Below, one piece after another: positions 28,485 to 38,276 of a DNA stretch of 64,000 nucleotides (the first letter of the stretch is position 1; each line of letters opens with the position of its first letter). The DNA comes from Helicobacter sp. 11S03491-1. GTDB lineage: Bacteria > Campylobacterota > Campylobacteria > Campylobacterales > Helicobacteraceae. Made by a program: the position numbers and the translations under genes. The notes beneath the pieces were generated by a model that saw nothing but the letters and a program-made list of their open reading frames with translations, was not told the origin of the DNA and did not search any database. The stretch is from positions 124,001-188,000 of the forward strand of contig NZ_MLAO01000003.1 in assembly GCF_002272835.1 (NCBI RefSeq), in the 5' to 3' direction.

Positions 28485-29269
28485 AAAGTAACCTTCAAGA
28501 GACCATTTTCTCTAACAATTTTGCCTTCAATCTCATATTCCAGAACTTTATCACCATATCTTAAATAGGCTTCTTCAAAGGTGGGCATATCCTTGCAATA
28601 TTTTAAAAACTCATCTTGTGGCTTGGTTTGTTTGCCAAAGATTGCTTGAATAAATGCATCAATATCATAAATAGCTTGAGCTAAAGAATTTTGTAATAAA
28701 TAATTTGTTCCCTTGCTTTCTATGATTCGTTGAGGGAGTACAAAAATGGGTTTATGATATTCTTTGGCGATTTTCGCACTTTGCATTGAACCGCTTTGCA
28801 AATCTGCTTCAGGGATAATAACCCAATCGCTCAAAGCTATCACTAAACGATTGCGTTCAATAAAAGAATAATTTTTAGGAGCATAGTTTTTTTCATACTC
28901 ACTAAGTATTAAGGCTTTTTGAGCAATTTGAGTGATGATAGAGACATTGGCAGGCGGATAAATGATATCTAAACTTGCCGGAGATACCATAATTGTCCGA
29001 GGTAGTGCTGCATTTTGAGCGATAATATCTACTCCCAATGCGCCACCACTAACTACCACTCCATTATTTTGGGAAATTTTTCTTGCCAAAGAAAAAACAA
29101 AATTTTTCGTATAAGGGCTTGGACGGCGAGTCCCTACAATACCAATTTTATGGGTTGATTGAAGAAGCGTAGGATCACCTGTGTAATAGAGTTGATTGGG
29201 CTTATTTTTGAGTATATCAAAAGATTTGGGGATAGACTCCAGCTTAAAAAAGTTAAAATTACTTTGCAT
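28481..29269 (-). CDS. dprA: DNA processing protein DprA
   Basis: Protein needed for natural transformation; it loads RecA on incoming single-stranded DNA. It is about 262 residues from MQSNFNFFKLESIP, a start I prefer because the longer frame up to 29311 overlaps the upstream gene more. The Rossmann-like DprA fold shows GIVGTRRPSPYTK, SGGALGVDIIAQNAA and PEADLQSGSMQSAKIA. A short C-terminal helical region follows, as in H. pylori. With the ssDNA methyltransferase at 37-38 kb it suggests a transformable organism. Confidence 0.93.
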   Translation of the reverse strand: MQSNFNFFKLESIPKSFDILKNKPNQLYYTGDPTLLQSTHKIGIVGTRRPSPYTKNFVFSLARKISQNNGVVVSGGALGVDIIAQNAALPRTIMVSPASLDIIYPPANVSIITQIAQKALILSEYEKNYAPKNYSFIERNRLVIALSDWVIIPEADLQSGSMQSAKIAKEYHKPIFVLPQRIIESKGTNYLLQNSLAQAIYDIDAFIQAIFGKQTKPQDEFLKYCKDMPTFEEAYLRYGDKVLEYEIEGKIVRENGLLKVTL

Positions 29270-30221
29270 ATAAATTTCTGAGGAGTTTATCAATATCTTG
29301 GATATAAACAAGTTCTACTTGCTTTAAAAGTGTCTTTTTTGCTATTTTTAATGCTTCAAAAGTTTTTTGGTGTGGGTGGCAAATTGCAATCGCATAACCT
29401 TTTTTTTGAGCTATTTGTATGGCTTGTTTGATTTGATTTAAAATAGAATCAATAGAGCTTGTATTATCCAAAAATACTTGACGTGAGAGTAGGGGTTTGT
29501 TCATTTGGGCATAAATTTCAGGAGCTTTTGTTTGTGGTGTTGTTCGAGAATCTACAAAAGTAATATGATATTTTTCCAAAATTTCTATCAAATTTTTCAT
29601 GTCTTGATAGCTTGCAGTGAATTTGCTGCCGGTATGGTTATTGATAAAATGTACATCAGGAAAATCTTGCTTGATATTTTGGATATAAGCTTCAATTTTT
29701 TCTTTGCTTTCCCCTGTTTTTATCCATTGTTGAGGTGATTGATAAAAATGCAGAGCTTCCAGGGGCAGGTGTATCATATAGAATTTTTCGTTTTTTGCCA
29801 TTTGAGGTGTAAATTTGTTGTTTGGATTATAAGGGAAAAATGAAGGAGTTATTTTGAGTTCCAAAGAATGAAGTGATTTTAATTGCCAAGGATAAGCCAT
29901 ATCATCCATAATAATTGCCAATTTTGGTTTTTTAAAAGTTATTTTTTGTGATTTTTGGGATAGGTTTTCCGGAGATTTTAAAGAGTATTCTTTCTGTTGG
30001 TGCTGCAAGGAAAGAGTAGGTTTTTGGGCATCTGTAATTTGGGAGGGTAAATTAAAATCTTTTGAGGGAATATTTTCAGGGATAATATTGGGATTAGAGA
30101 GAGCTTGATTTGGTTTTGGAGGTGATTTGGGGGAGAGATTATGCTGATAAATCCAATACCCACCAAAAAACCCTAGAACAACGATAGTAGAAAAAATAGA
30201 AATAATATATTTTTTCATCAA
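29259..30221 (-). CDS. Divergent polysaccharide deacetylase family protein
   Basis: A 320-residue protein anchored by an N-terminal membrane segment (about residues 5-24), followed by a Pro/Gln/Ser-rich linker to about residue 95. The deacetylase-like domain follows: KLAIIMDDMAYP near 105 carries the Asp pair, FINNHTGSKFT near 195 the His, and AICHPHQKT near 292 a second His. This is the YibQ/DUF610-type family, usually periplasmic and of unclear substrate. It overlaps the dprA start and belongs to the minD-minE-dprA-ruvX run. Confidence 0.8.
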   Translation of the reverse strand: MMKKYIISIFSTIVVLGFFGGYWIYQHNLSPKSPPKPNQALSNPNIIPENIPSKDFNLPSQITDAQKPTLSLQHQQKEYSLKSPENLSQKSQKITFKKPKLAIIMDDMAYPWQLKSLHSLELKITPSFFPYNPNNKFTPQMAKNEKFYMIHLPLEALHFYQSPQQWIKTGESKEKIEAYIQNIKQDFPDVHFINNHTGSKFTASYQDMKNLIEILEKYHITFVDSRTTPQTKAPEIYAQMNKPLLSRQVFLDNTSSIDSILNQIKQAIQIAQKKGYAIAICHPHQKTFEALKIAKKTLLKQVELVYIQDIDKLLRNLYAK

Positions 30222-30321
30222 ATAAACCTTAAAATTATAATTTTGTATAAAATATATTGTTTAAATATTTCCAAAATAAATAGTTTCTATGCTATTTAGA
30301 TTTAATTTATTTACCTATTAC

Positions 30322-30555
30322 TTACTTGCCTAAAATAATTTCAACTTCTAAAGTATCAATATTTTGATTCGAATCAGCCTTAATATCAATTTTTGTAGCA
30401 TGGGTATATTTTTGAACTACTTCCAAAATCTCGCGCTTCATGTCTTCCATATAAGGTAGTTTGACACTTCTCTCGTGGGCTAAGACAATTTTAAGTCTAT
30501 CTTTCGCAGATTTTGCACTCCCATTGTTGCCAAACCATTTTGCTAGCAAATTCAT
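30322..30555 (-). CDS. minE: Cell division topological factor MinE
   Basis: A 77-residue partner of MinD that drives its pole-to-pole movement and so places the division septum at midcell. The MinD-binding helix is [14 protein letters not shown] near residues 17-30, followed by the dimerising part. It overlaps the minD stop by four bases. Confidence 0.95.
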   Translation of the reverse strand: MNLLAKWFGNNGSAKSAKDRLKIVLAHERSVKLPYMEDMKREILEVVQKYTHATKIDIKADSNQNIDTLEVEIILGK

Positions 30556-31358
30556 TGAAATAACCTTTTAAATACACTTAAAAATCCATTTTGGGATTTG
30601 AATTCCGGGAATGCTATTTTTTCACCCAATAATCTATTTACAATCCTTTTATAGGCTTGACCACTTGGGCTGTTCCCATAAATAACAGGCTCTCCTGAAT
30701 TTGTAGCAGAAACAACTTTGTTGTCTTCAGGTACAAGTCCAATAAGCGGTAAGGCTAATATATTGAGCACATCTTCATTAGAAAGCATTTCTCCTTTTGC
30801 AATTAAATCAGGTTTTAAGCGATTAATGATAATGTGTTTTTGGACTTCCGAGCCATTTTTTGCCTTGTCAGATTTGGCATCAATGATTCCAATAACACGA
30901 TCGCTGTCGCGAACAGAGCTTACTTCGGGAGTAACTATAACCAAAGCGCGATCTGCCCAAAAAATAGCATGTTCAAAACCACTCTCAATGCCTGCGGGAG
31001 AATCAAGCAAAATATAATCAAAATCTTTTTTTAGATTTTCAACCAAATTCCTTACTTTTTCTTTATCTAAAATATTTTTATCTTTGCTTTGAGAGGCCGG
31101 AAGGAAATAAAGATTTTTTGTTTTCTTGTCATTAATAAGGGCTTGGGAAAGATTGCATCTGCCTTCCATAACATCTACCACATCATAGACAATACGATTT
31201 TCTAATCCTAAAATCATATCCAAATTTCGCAGACCAATATCAAAGTCTATGGCGACTACTTTTTTCCCTTTTTGGGCTAATCCTACGGCGATATTTGCTG
31301 TGGCTGTGCTTTTTCCAACCCCACCTTTCCCGGAAGTTATTGTGATTACTTCAGCCAT
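30552..31358 (-). CDS. minD: Septum site-determining ATPase MinD
   Basis: Membrane-associated ParA-type ATPase, 268 residues. The deviant Walker [10 protein letters not shown] is at residues 9-17, [14 protein letters not shown] and DSPAGIE follow, and a C-terminal amphipathic helix (SVFKRLFQ) serves for membrane binding. It is cotranscribed with minE. No minC is in the window. It starts 8 bases after the ilvC stop. Confidence 0.97.
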   Translation of the reverse strand: MAEVITITSGKGGVGKSTATANIAVGLAQKGKKVVAIDFDIGLRNLDMILGLENRIVYDVVDVMEGRCNLSQALINDKKTKNLYFLPASQSKDKNILDKEKVRNLVENLKKDFDYILLDSPAGIESGFEHAIFWADRALVIVTPEVSSVRDSDRVIGIIDAKSDKAKNGSEVQKHIIINRLKPDLIAKGEMLSNEDVLNILALPLIGLVPEDNKVVSATNSGEPVIYGNSPSGQAYKRIVNRLLGEKIAFPEFKSQNGFLSVFKRLFQ

Positions 31359-31366
31359 TGCTTTCC

Positions 31367-32440
<1,074 letters not shown>

Positions 32441-32508
32441 TTAGTAGTTACTTTGTTGCCCGGATTTTGGTCATCAATTTGTAATAAAAAGCCCTTATGA
32501 TTGTGTGA

Positions 32509-32514
32509 TATAAT
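32509..32514 (+). promoter_or_regulatory. -10 element for ppc
   Basis: TATAAT, preceded by TGTG in extended -10 fashion, ends 32 bases before the ppc ATG. AAAAGGG is the ribosome site. Confidence 0.55.
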
Positions 32515-32546
32515 CATAAATAACTTGAAAACAAAAGGGTTATAAA

Positions 32547-35291
32547 ATGCAAAATGATACTCAAACAGATAGCAAAAATATTCAAAAAGATGGCAGAAAA
32601 ACTCAGTTTGATCAAGAATTGGATTTTATTTATCAAGTGATGATTGGTATGCTTGAAGAACTCAACCCTGAAGTGATGGAATTTTTTCTGAAACTTCGCT
32701 ATGAGCTTATTAACCAAACCAAATCTCAAGAAAAAATAAAAACTGTTCTTCAAGATATTACTCTATCAGATAAAACACTTGAAGTCATCAAAGCTTTTTC
32801 GCTTTATAATATTTTGCTTAATATCATTGAAGAGCGTCATTATTTTGATAAACAAGCCACACTCCCTGCGATTCAAAAATCCTATGATGAGTTGATTAAA
32901 GAAGGATTTGATAAACAAGATATTAATAAAATTTTAGGACAAATGCAATTTTATCCCGTATTGACAGCTCACCCTACGGAATCTCGAAGACGTACATTTT
33001 TGGAAGCTCATCATGAAATCAGTGATGATCTCTCCAAAATTTTTGAATTTCATAAAGAAGAAGCAAAAGAACATATTAAATATCGCTTGAGATTACTTTG
33101 GAAAAGTCATTTGGTTAGAAGCGAGAAACTTGAAGTGCTTTTTGAGCTTGACAATCTTCTTTATATTGTCGAAAGTTCTATTTTGAAAAGCAGCCGGAAA
33201 ATTTTGGATTTTATTGAAGAAATTTTACAAAAACCTCTTGAAAATTCTCCTATTCAATTAGGAAGTTGGATTGGCGGGGACAGAGATGGGAACCCATTTG
33301 TTACTAATGAGTTGATGACGCGAGTTATGCGAACCCAACACGAACTCATTATCAAAATCTATTTACAAAAAATCCAAAAACTTAGCAGGGAACTTTCTAT
33401 TTCTACTGATTTTTCTCCCATTAATCAAGAATTAGAACTCTCACTTCAAGAAGAAAAAAATCAATTAGGACCAAATAGCCTTAAACTTTATGGCAGAGAA
33501 CCTTTTCGTGCTAAACTTTACTTGATGGAAAAAAAACTGAGAAATCGCCTTATTGCAGTTAATACGCCCAATAATATGGAGTTCGTTTATACCCATCCCA
33601 AAGAATTGCTTGAGGATATTGATTTGTTGATTGATAATCTTGATGCATTAAGTTCTAAATATTTGAAAGAATTTAGAAATTTAGTGCTTTTGGGTGGTTT
33701 TCACTTAATGCGGCTAGATTTTAGAGAACACCGTGATATGTTTTTGAATGCTATTAGTGAAGTATTTTGTTTGCTTGGAGTATCAGATAGTGATTTTGGC
33801 GTTTTTAGAGAAGAGAAAAAAATTCAAATTCTCAATATTGCTCTTGAAAAACCAAGAATTGAACTCAATACCATTATAGATAAAGTAAGCAAAAATACTC
33901 AAGATATTCTTGAGGCTTTTTTACGGATTGATTGGGCAAAAAGACATATCTCAGAAGAAATTATGAAATCTTTTATTATTTCTATGACCACTCAAGCAAG
34001 CGATATGCTTTGTGTGCTTTGGTTTGCCAAACAAAGTGGTTTGTGGAAACCAAGCAAAAAAACCGATCAAGATAAAAAAATTCGAGCTAGAATTCGCATC
34101 ACCCCGTTATTCGAAACAATTGATGATTTGGAGAGAGCAAAAGATATTATCAACACCTTGAGTCAAAATAAACATTATGCCCATTATTTGAGAGACTTGA
34201 AAATGACACAAGAAATCATGATAGGCTATTCGGATTCAAGCAAAGATGGAGGGATTTTTACCAGTAACTATAGCCTTTATCAGGCTATTTTTGAATTAAT
34301 GAAATTAGGTGAGAATTTGGGGATTAAATTTATTTTATTTCATGGTAGAGGCGGGAGTGTGAGTCGTGGTGGGGGGAAACTGGAATCTGCTTTGCTTGCT
34401 TCTCCTCCTAAAAGTGTTTGTGGGGTGCTTAAGACGACTGAACAAGGCGAGGTGATTAGCTCCAGGTATCTCAATCCAAAAAGCGCAGAATTTAATCTTG
34501 CAAATACGATAGGGGCATTATTAAGAAAATCAACTTATGATAGTTTTTGTTCTGAAGATGTCATCAATATCAAAACAAGCAAAAATATTTGCTCTATTGA
34601 TGTTGCCCAATGGCAAATCATGCGCCAAATTTCTCAAATTTCTTGTCAAGCTTATAGAAAGCTTGTTTATCAAACAAAAGGTTTTATGGAATATTTTAAA
34701 TTCGCTACTCCTATTAACTTTATCCAACAGCTTAATCTGGGCTCTCGCCCTTCTAAGCGCAAAGATACTTCAAGGGTTGAAGATTTGAGGGCTATTCCTT
34801 GGGTGTTTGCTTGGACGCAAAATCGTAGCATTATCCCTGCATGGTATGGTGTAGGGAGCGGGTTAGAATCTGTTGGTGATTATGGCAAGCTTCAATCGTG
34901 TTATAAAGATTTGGAATTTTTTAAAACCACTATAGATAATATCTCTCAAGCATTGCTAAAAGTGGATATTACAATTGCACAGCGTTATAATAAGTTTGTT
35001 GTAGATGAAAATATACGCGAGTGCATTTGGCAAATGATTAAAGATGAGTATGACAAGACAATGGAGTTTGTTTTGCTTGTGCGAGGAGAAAAACAATTGC
35101 TTGAAAATGAGGCTAAATTAAGAGAGTCCATATTGCTCAGAAAACCTTATATTACTGCTTTGAATCTGCTTCAGATAGAACTTATCAAAAAATACAATAC
35201 TTCTAACTATGAAACCCAACAAAACAGAATCATGGAACAAATCCATAGCACGATTGTGGGTATTGCACAAGGGATGAGAAATACGGGCTAA
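32547..35291 (+). CDS. ppc: Phosphoenolpyruvate carboxylase
   Basis: Carboxylates phosphoenolpyruvate with bicarbonate to oxaloacetate, refilling the citric acid cycle. At 914 residues it is the bacterial length. The catalytic motif with His, LTAHPTESRRRT, is near residue 139; GGDRDGNPFVT is near 246; the flexible active loop HGRGGSVSRGGG is near residue 600. It ends MRNTG, matching the conserved C-terminus. It sits alone, before the DpnII-type locus. Confidence 0.96.
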   Translation: MQNDTQTDSKNIQKDGRKTQFDQELDFIYQVMIGMLEELNPEVMEFFLKLRYELINQTKSQEKIKTVLQDITLSDKTLEVIKAFSLYNILLNIIEERHYFDKQATLPAIQKSYDELIKEGFDKQDINKILGQMQFYPVLTAHPTESRRRTFLEAHHEISDDLSKIFEFHKEEAKEHIKYRLRLLWKSHLVRSEKLEVLFELDNLLYIVESSILKSSRKILDFIEEILQKPLENSPIQLGSWIGGDRDGNPFVTNELMTRVMRTQHELIIKIYLQKIQKLSRELSISTDFSPINQELELSLQEEKNQLGPNSLKLYGREPFRAKLYLMEKKLRNRLIAVNTPNNMEFVYTHPKELLEDIDLLIDNLDALSSKYLKEFRNLVLLGGFHLMRLDFREHRDMFLNAISEVFCLLGVSDSDFGVFREEKKIQILNIALEKPRIELNTIIDKVSKNTQDILEAFLRIDWAKRHISEEIMKSFIISMTTQASDMLCVLWFAKQSGLWKPSKKTDQDKKIRARIRITPLFETIDDLERAKDIINTLSQNKHYAHYLRDLKMTQEIMIGYSDSSKDGGIFTSNYSLYQAIFELMKLGENLGIKFILFHGRGGSVSRGGGKLESALLASPPKSVCGVLKTTEQGEVISSRYLNPKSAEFNLANTIGALLRKSTYDSFCSEDVINIKTSKNICSIDVAQWQIMRQISQISCQAYRKLVYQTKGFMEYFKFATPINFIQQLNLGSRPSKRKDTSRVEDLRAIPWVFAWTQNRSIIPAWYGVGSGLESVGDYGKLQSCYKDLEFFKTTIDNISQALLKVDITIAQRYNKFVVDENIRECIWQMIKDEYDKTMEFVLLVRGEKQLLENEAKLRESILLRKPYITALNLLQIELIKKYNTSNYETQQNRIMEQIHSTIVGIAQGMRNTG

Positions 35292-35462
35292 ATAAAAAGC
35301 TTGGCTATCATGATTTATCAAAATCTTGAGAGCGTTTGCAATGACTTCTTGATTGTGCCAAAATCAAGCATGACTGAGGTAATCTGAAAATCAAAGATAG
35401 AAAATACATTCTCAGTATGCTCATGATTGATTTTTTAAACAATAAGAACCAATGTTTTACAT
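35292..35462. other. Spacer between ppc and DpnII-type locus with long imperfect hairpin
   Basis: The sequence holds a partly complementary pair, with one arm around 35363-35378 (ATCAAGCATGACTGAG) and the other around 35411-35431 (CTCAG...ATGATTGAT), followed by a T6 run. It may be the terminator of ppc. No gene is seen. Its distance from both stop codons is short. Confidence 0.35.
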
Positions 35463-36371
35463 TTAAATTATTACTTCTAAAATCCCTGCCTCTAACATTG
35501 CCAAAGAAATCACGTAATCAATATGTTTAAAAGTTTCATAAAGTGGGCGAGATGTTTTTCTCCAACCTAATCCATCGGTTATCCAAATAAATTTAAATTG
35601 ATGGCTTAAGATGTCATATAAATTGCGGTATTCTCCTGCAGTTGATTTTAGTTTTGACCCACTGCCATTGTAAAAATTAACTTCAAAAATAATCAACTCT
35701 TTATCAGTCTTGAGAACATAATCATAGCGTCTTGAACTCTTATCAACAGGCACAACAATATCAAATTTATCTTTGATTTTTTGTGCATTTGCTTCTTTGA
35801 GATACTCATAGCCTTTTTTGCGGCAAATATCTTTAATAAAAACTTCTGCAATATTTTCCATTGAATGCCCACTCCGATTTTTCCTGCCATTGCTGTCCAA
35901 TCCGACTTCAATGCCAATGCTATAATCAACCAAAGACTTGATCTTGCCTTCACAAATCAAATCTTTAAGACCTGATTCTTCCATAAAATGTAAGTATTTT
36001 TTCATATCATTTTTGTTTGGTTGTTTGATGGAAAAATCATATTCTTCATACTTTAATAATTTGTTTTTGTGATCAATTAGAATATCAAATTTACTATCGC
36101 GATTAGCTAGAAGCGCAGGCAGGATTTTGATAATTTTAGGTTCTTCTTGTATAAGCCTGACAAACTCCTCATCAAAATTTTTCTTGCCGATGAGATAATT
36201 TAGAATATTCAAACAAATTTCAAACTCCCTGACATTTCTATGGACTTTTTCCCAATTCACAAAATAAGACCATGAAATATCAGATGGTTTTAAATTTTGG
36301 ATCAAATAATTGAAAACCTCATCCTCGGTTTTAGCACCAAATGTTTGATCATAAAATTCCAAATATTTCAT
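35463..36371 (-). CDS. DpnII-type restriction endonuclease
   Basis: Predicted type II endonuclease cutting unmethylated GATC. It is 302 residues, slightly longer than R.DpnII. The catalytic half shows HSMENIAEVFIKDICRKKG, DIVVPVDKSSRRYDY and LIIFEVNFYNGSGSKL, with the D...ExN arrangement this family shows in place of ExK. The gene is intact, unlike two other endonucleases in the window. It is last in an operon with two GATC-type methyltransferases, which fits DpnII: modification first, restriction last. Confidence 0.88.
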   Translation of the reverse strand: MKYLEFYDQTFGAKTEDEVFNYLIQNLKPSDISWSYFVNWEKVHRNVREFEICLNILNYLIGKKNFDEEFVRLIQEEPKIIKILPALLANRDSKFDILIDHKNKLLKYEEYDFSIKQPNKNDMKKYLHFMEESGLKDLICEGKIKSLVDYSIGIEVGLDSNGRKNRSGHSMENIAEVFIKDICRKKGYEYLKEANAQKIKDKFDIVVPVDKSSRRYDYVLKTDKELIIFEVNFYNGSGSKLKSTAGEYRNLYDILSHQFKFIWITDGLGWRKTSRPLYETFKHIDYVISLAMLEAGILEVII

Positions 36372-36378
36372 TTGTCCC

Positions 36379-37218
36379 TCAATAATTCTTCACCAAAATT
36401 TCTGCGATCTTGCCCCTACTCCTACCATTGGCGTTAATTGCCCTGGAAGCAAAAACTTTTTTTATTTCGTAATTTGCATATAGCTCATTGACTAGCTTTG
36501 TATCTGAATTTGAAAGCATAAACTTCGCACCTCTTAAATCAAGCTCATCACAAACATCTCTTAATTTAAATTGCATGTCTTTATCAAAACCATCTATTGT
36601 GTATGAAGTGAAATTTGAAGTTTGGTTTAATGGCACATAAGGGGGATCAAAATAGACAAAATCACCTTTTTGGACATTATGCAAAATTTCTGAAAAATCT
36701 GCATGCTCAATTTGTGTCTTTTGCAATAAACCGGAACAATGTATTAAATTATTTGTATCTATAATTTTTGGATTTTTATAATTCCCAAAAGGGACATTAA
36801 AGTGCCCTTGAGAATTTACTCTATACAACCCGTTAAAACAAGTTTTATTGAGGTAAATAAAACGGCTTGCTCTTTGTATGTTGGAAAGTTTTTTATATTC
36901 TTTGCTCCTATCAATATTCCTAATTTTAAGAAAATATTCTCTAGAATTTTCATGCTTGTTTAAATCTTCAATGAGTTCGCAAACTTTCTCTCTTAAAGTG
37001 CTATAAAGATTGATCAATTCTTCATTCCTATCAGAGATGTAGGCATTTTGTGGTTGCAATTCAAAAAATAGAGCTCCACCCCCAATGAATGGTTCAAAAT
37101 AGCGATTGTATGATTTTGGCATATTATCAAGCAAATCAAACATAAGTTGGCGTTTCCCTCCGGCCCATTTAACAATCGGGCATGTTTTGATCTTTGGTTG
37201 TTCTAAAGCTACTACCAT
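36379..37218 (-). CDS. DpnM-type (Dam-like) N6-adenine methyltransferase
   Basis: Predicted to methylate adenine in double-stranded GATC. It has 279 residues, with VKWAGGKRQLMFDLL and FEPFIGGGALFF (motif I, about residue 41) at the start, TCFNGLYRVNSQGHFNVPFG in the middle, and DPPYVPLNQ (motif IV) near 193, in the order of alpha-class Dam enzymes. A late RAINANGRSRGKIAEILV tail is typical of DpnM. It overlaps the DpnA-type gene by seven bases and leads the endonuclease by seven. Confidence 0.93.
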   Translation of the reverse strand: MVVALEQPKIKTCPIVKWAGGKRQLMFDLLDNMPKSYNRYFEPFIGGGALFFELQPQNAYISDRNEELINLYSTLREKVCELIEDLNKHENSREYFLKIRNIDRSKEYKKLSNIQRASRFIYLNKTCFNGLYRVNSQGHFNVPFGNYKNPKIIDTNNLIHCSGLLQKTQIEHADFSEILHNVQKGDFVYFDPPYVPLNQTSNFTSYTIDGFDKDMQFKLRDVCDELDLRGAKFMLSNSDTKLVNELYANYEIKKVFASRAINANGRSRGKIAEILVKNY

Positions 37219-38012
37219 AGTTTGTCTTTTTTTGAAAATGCTTGCTCAAATCTTTTGATTGAAAGATCCAAGTATTGCTTTTCTGCATCTATTCCAATAA
37301 ATTTCCTGCCTAATTCTAAGGCTGCTATACCTGTAGTTGAACTTCCTGTAAATGGATCAAGAATCAAGTCCGCTTTGTTGGTTGAAGCAAGAATAATGCG
37401 CCTTAATAATTCCAAAGGTTTTTGGGTTGGGTGTTTTCCAAAGGTTTTTTCACTCATTTTTGGGGTATTGATTGCCCATACAGAGCGCATTTGTTTGTTT
37501 GGTTGTTTGATTTTATCATGATCCCACTCTCCATTTTTCATCGTTTCGTAGTTGAAGATATGTTTGCTTTTAGAGTCTTTTTTTGCCCACAAAAGTGTCT
37601 CGTGGCTGGCTGTAAAGTATCTACAGCTCAAATTAGGAGATGCATTTGGTTTAAACCAACAAATATCATTCAAAATTTTGAAATTTGATTTTTGTAAGGC
37701 AAATCCACAGCTATAGATTGAATGATAAGTGCCACAAACCCATATGGTTCCTGAGGGTTTCAATACTCTCTTACAACAAGCTATCCATTTTTGGTGAAAA
37801 TCAAAGTCTTTTTGAACGCCACTACTTTTATCCCAGTCTCCCTTATTAACGCAAACAGCCTTGCCTGCTTGACAAGTAAAGCCATTATTTGAGAGATGAT
37901 AAGGAGGATCAACAAAGATCATATCTATAGTTTCGGGAGTTATTTTTTCCAAAGTCTCTATACAATCACCCAAAAATAATTTTAAATCTTTTTTTTCATA
38001 ATATGTTTGCAT
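37212..38012 (-). CDS. DpnA-type DNA methyltransferase
   Basis: Second GATC methyltransferase of a DpnII-type system, 266 residues, beta class: VDPPYHLSNNG (motif IV) near residue 35 comes before DPFTGSSTTGIAALELG (motif I) near 219. In Streptococcus, DpnA methylates single-stranded DNA and protects incoming transforming DNA from DpnII; that role is inferred here. It is first in the operon and overlaps the Dam-like gene by seven bases. In pneumococcus the order is dpnM, dpnA, dpnB, so the two methyltransferases are swapped here. Confidence 0.88.
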   Translation of the reverse strand: MQTYYEKKDLKLFLGDCIETLEKITPETIDMIFVDPPYHLSNNGFTCQAGKAVCVNKGDWDKSSGVQKDFDFHQKWIACCKRVLKPSGTIWVCGTYHSIYSCGFALQKSNFKILNDICWFKPNASPNLSCRYFTASHETLLWAKKDSKSKHIFNYETMKNGEWDHDKIKQPNKQMRSVWAINTPKMSEKTFGKHPTQKPLELLRRIILASTNKADLILDPFTGSSTTGIAALELGRKFIGIDAEKQYLDLSIKRFEQAFSKKDKLW

Positions 38013-38137
38013 TTATAAATTATAACCAAAAAGCATGCAGCATCAATGTATTTTTAGTAAATCAGGGGGCATGATCAGGCATTTTATAGCCATTGACAAG
38101 ATAATGATTGAATACTTTTTGGCGTCTAATATTTAAT

Positions 38138-38210
38138 AAACACGATATGTGTTTGTTTATTTTTGTAACAATTAGATTTATTTTATTCATATTTTTATAA
38201 AAACACATAT
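38138..38210. promoter_or_regulatory. Repeated AAACAC half-sites upstream of metY
   Basis: The half-site AAACAC recurs three times: AAACACGATAT at 38138-38148, its inverted partner ATATGTGTTT at 38145-38154 (a 17-bp dyad, AAACAC-N5-GTGTTT), and AAACACATAT at 38201-38210, an exact 10-bp inverted copy of the second. They lie 66-139 bases before the metY start, in a spacer with no gene. A repressor operator is plausible; no known consensus is claimed. Confidence 0.35.
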
Positions 38211-38276
38211 TGTATTTAATATTTTTTAGATAGAGTTTGTTTGTTGTCATATCAAAATAACTTTAAAGGATTTAAA

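Noticed and set aside
38013-38276. Possible SAM or methionine riboswitch before metY
   Set aside because: I see no conserved riboswitch core or terminator hairpin; the repeats look like protein-binding half-sites instead.
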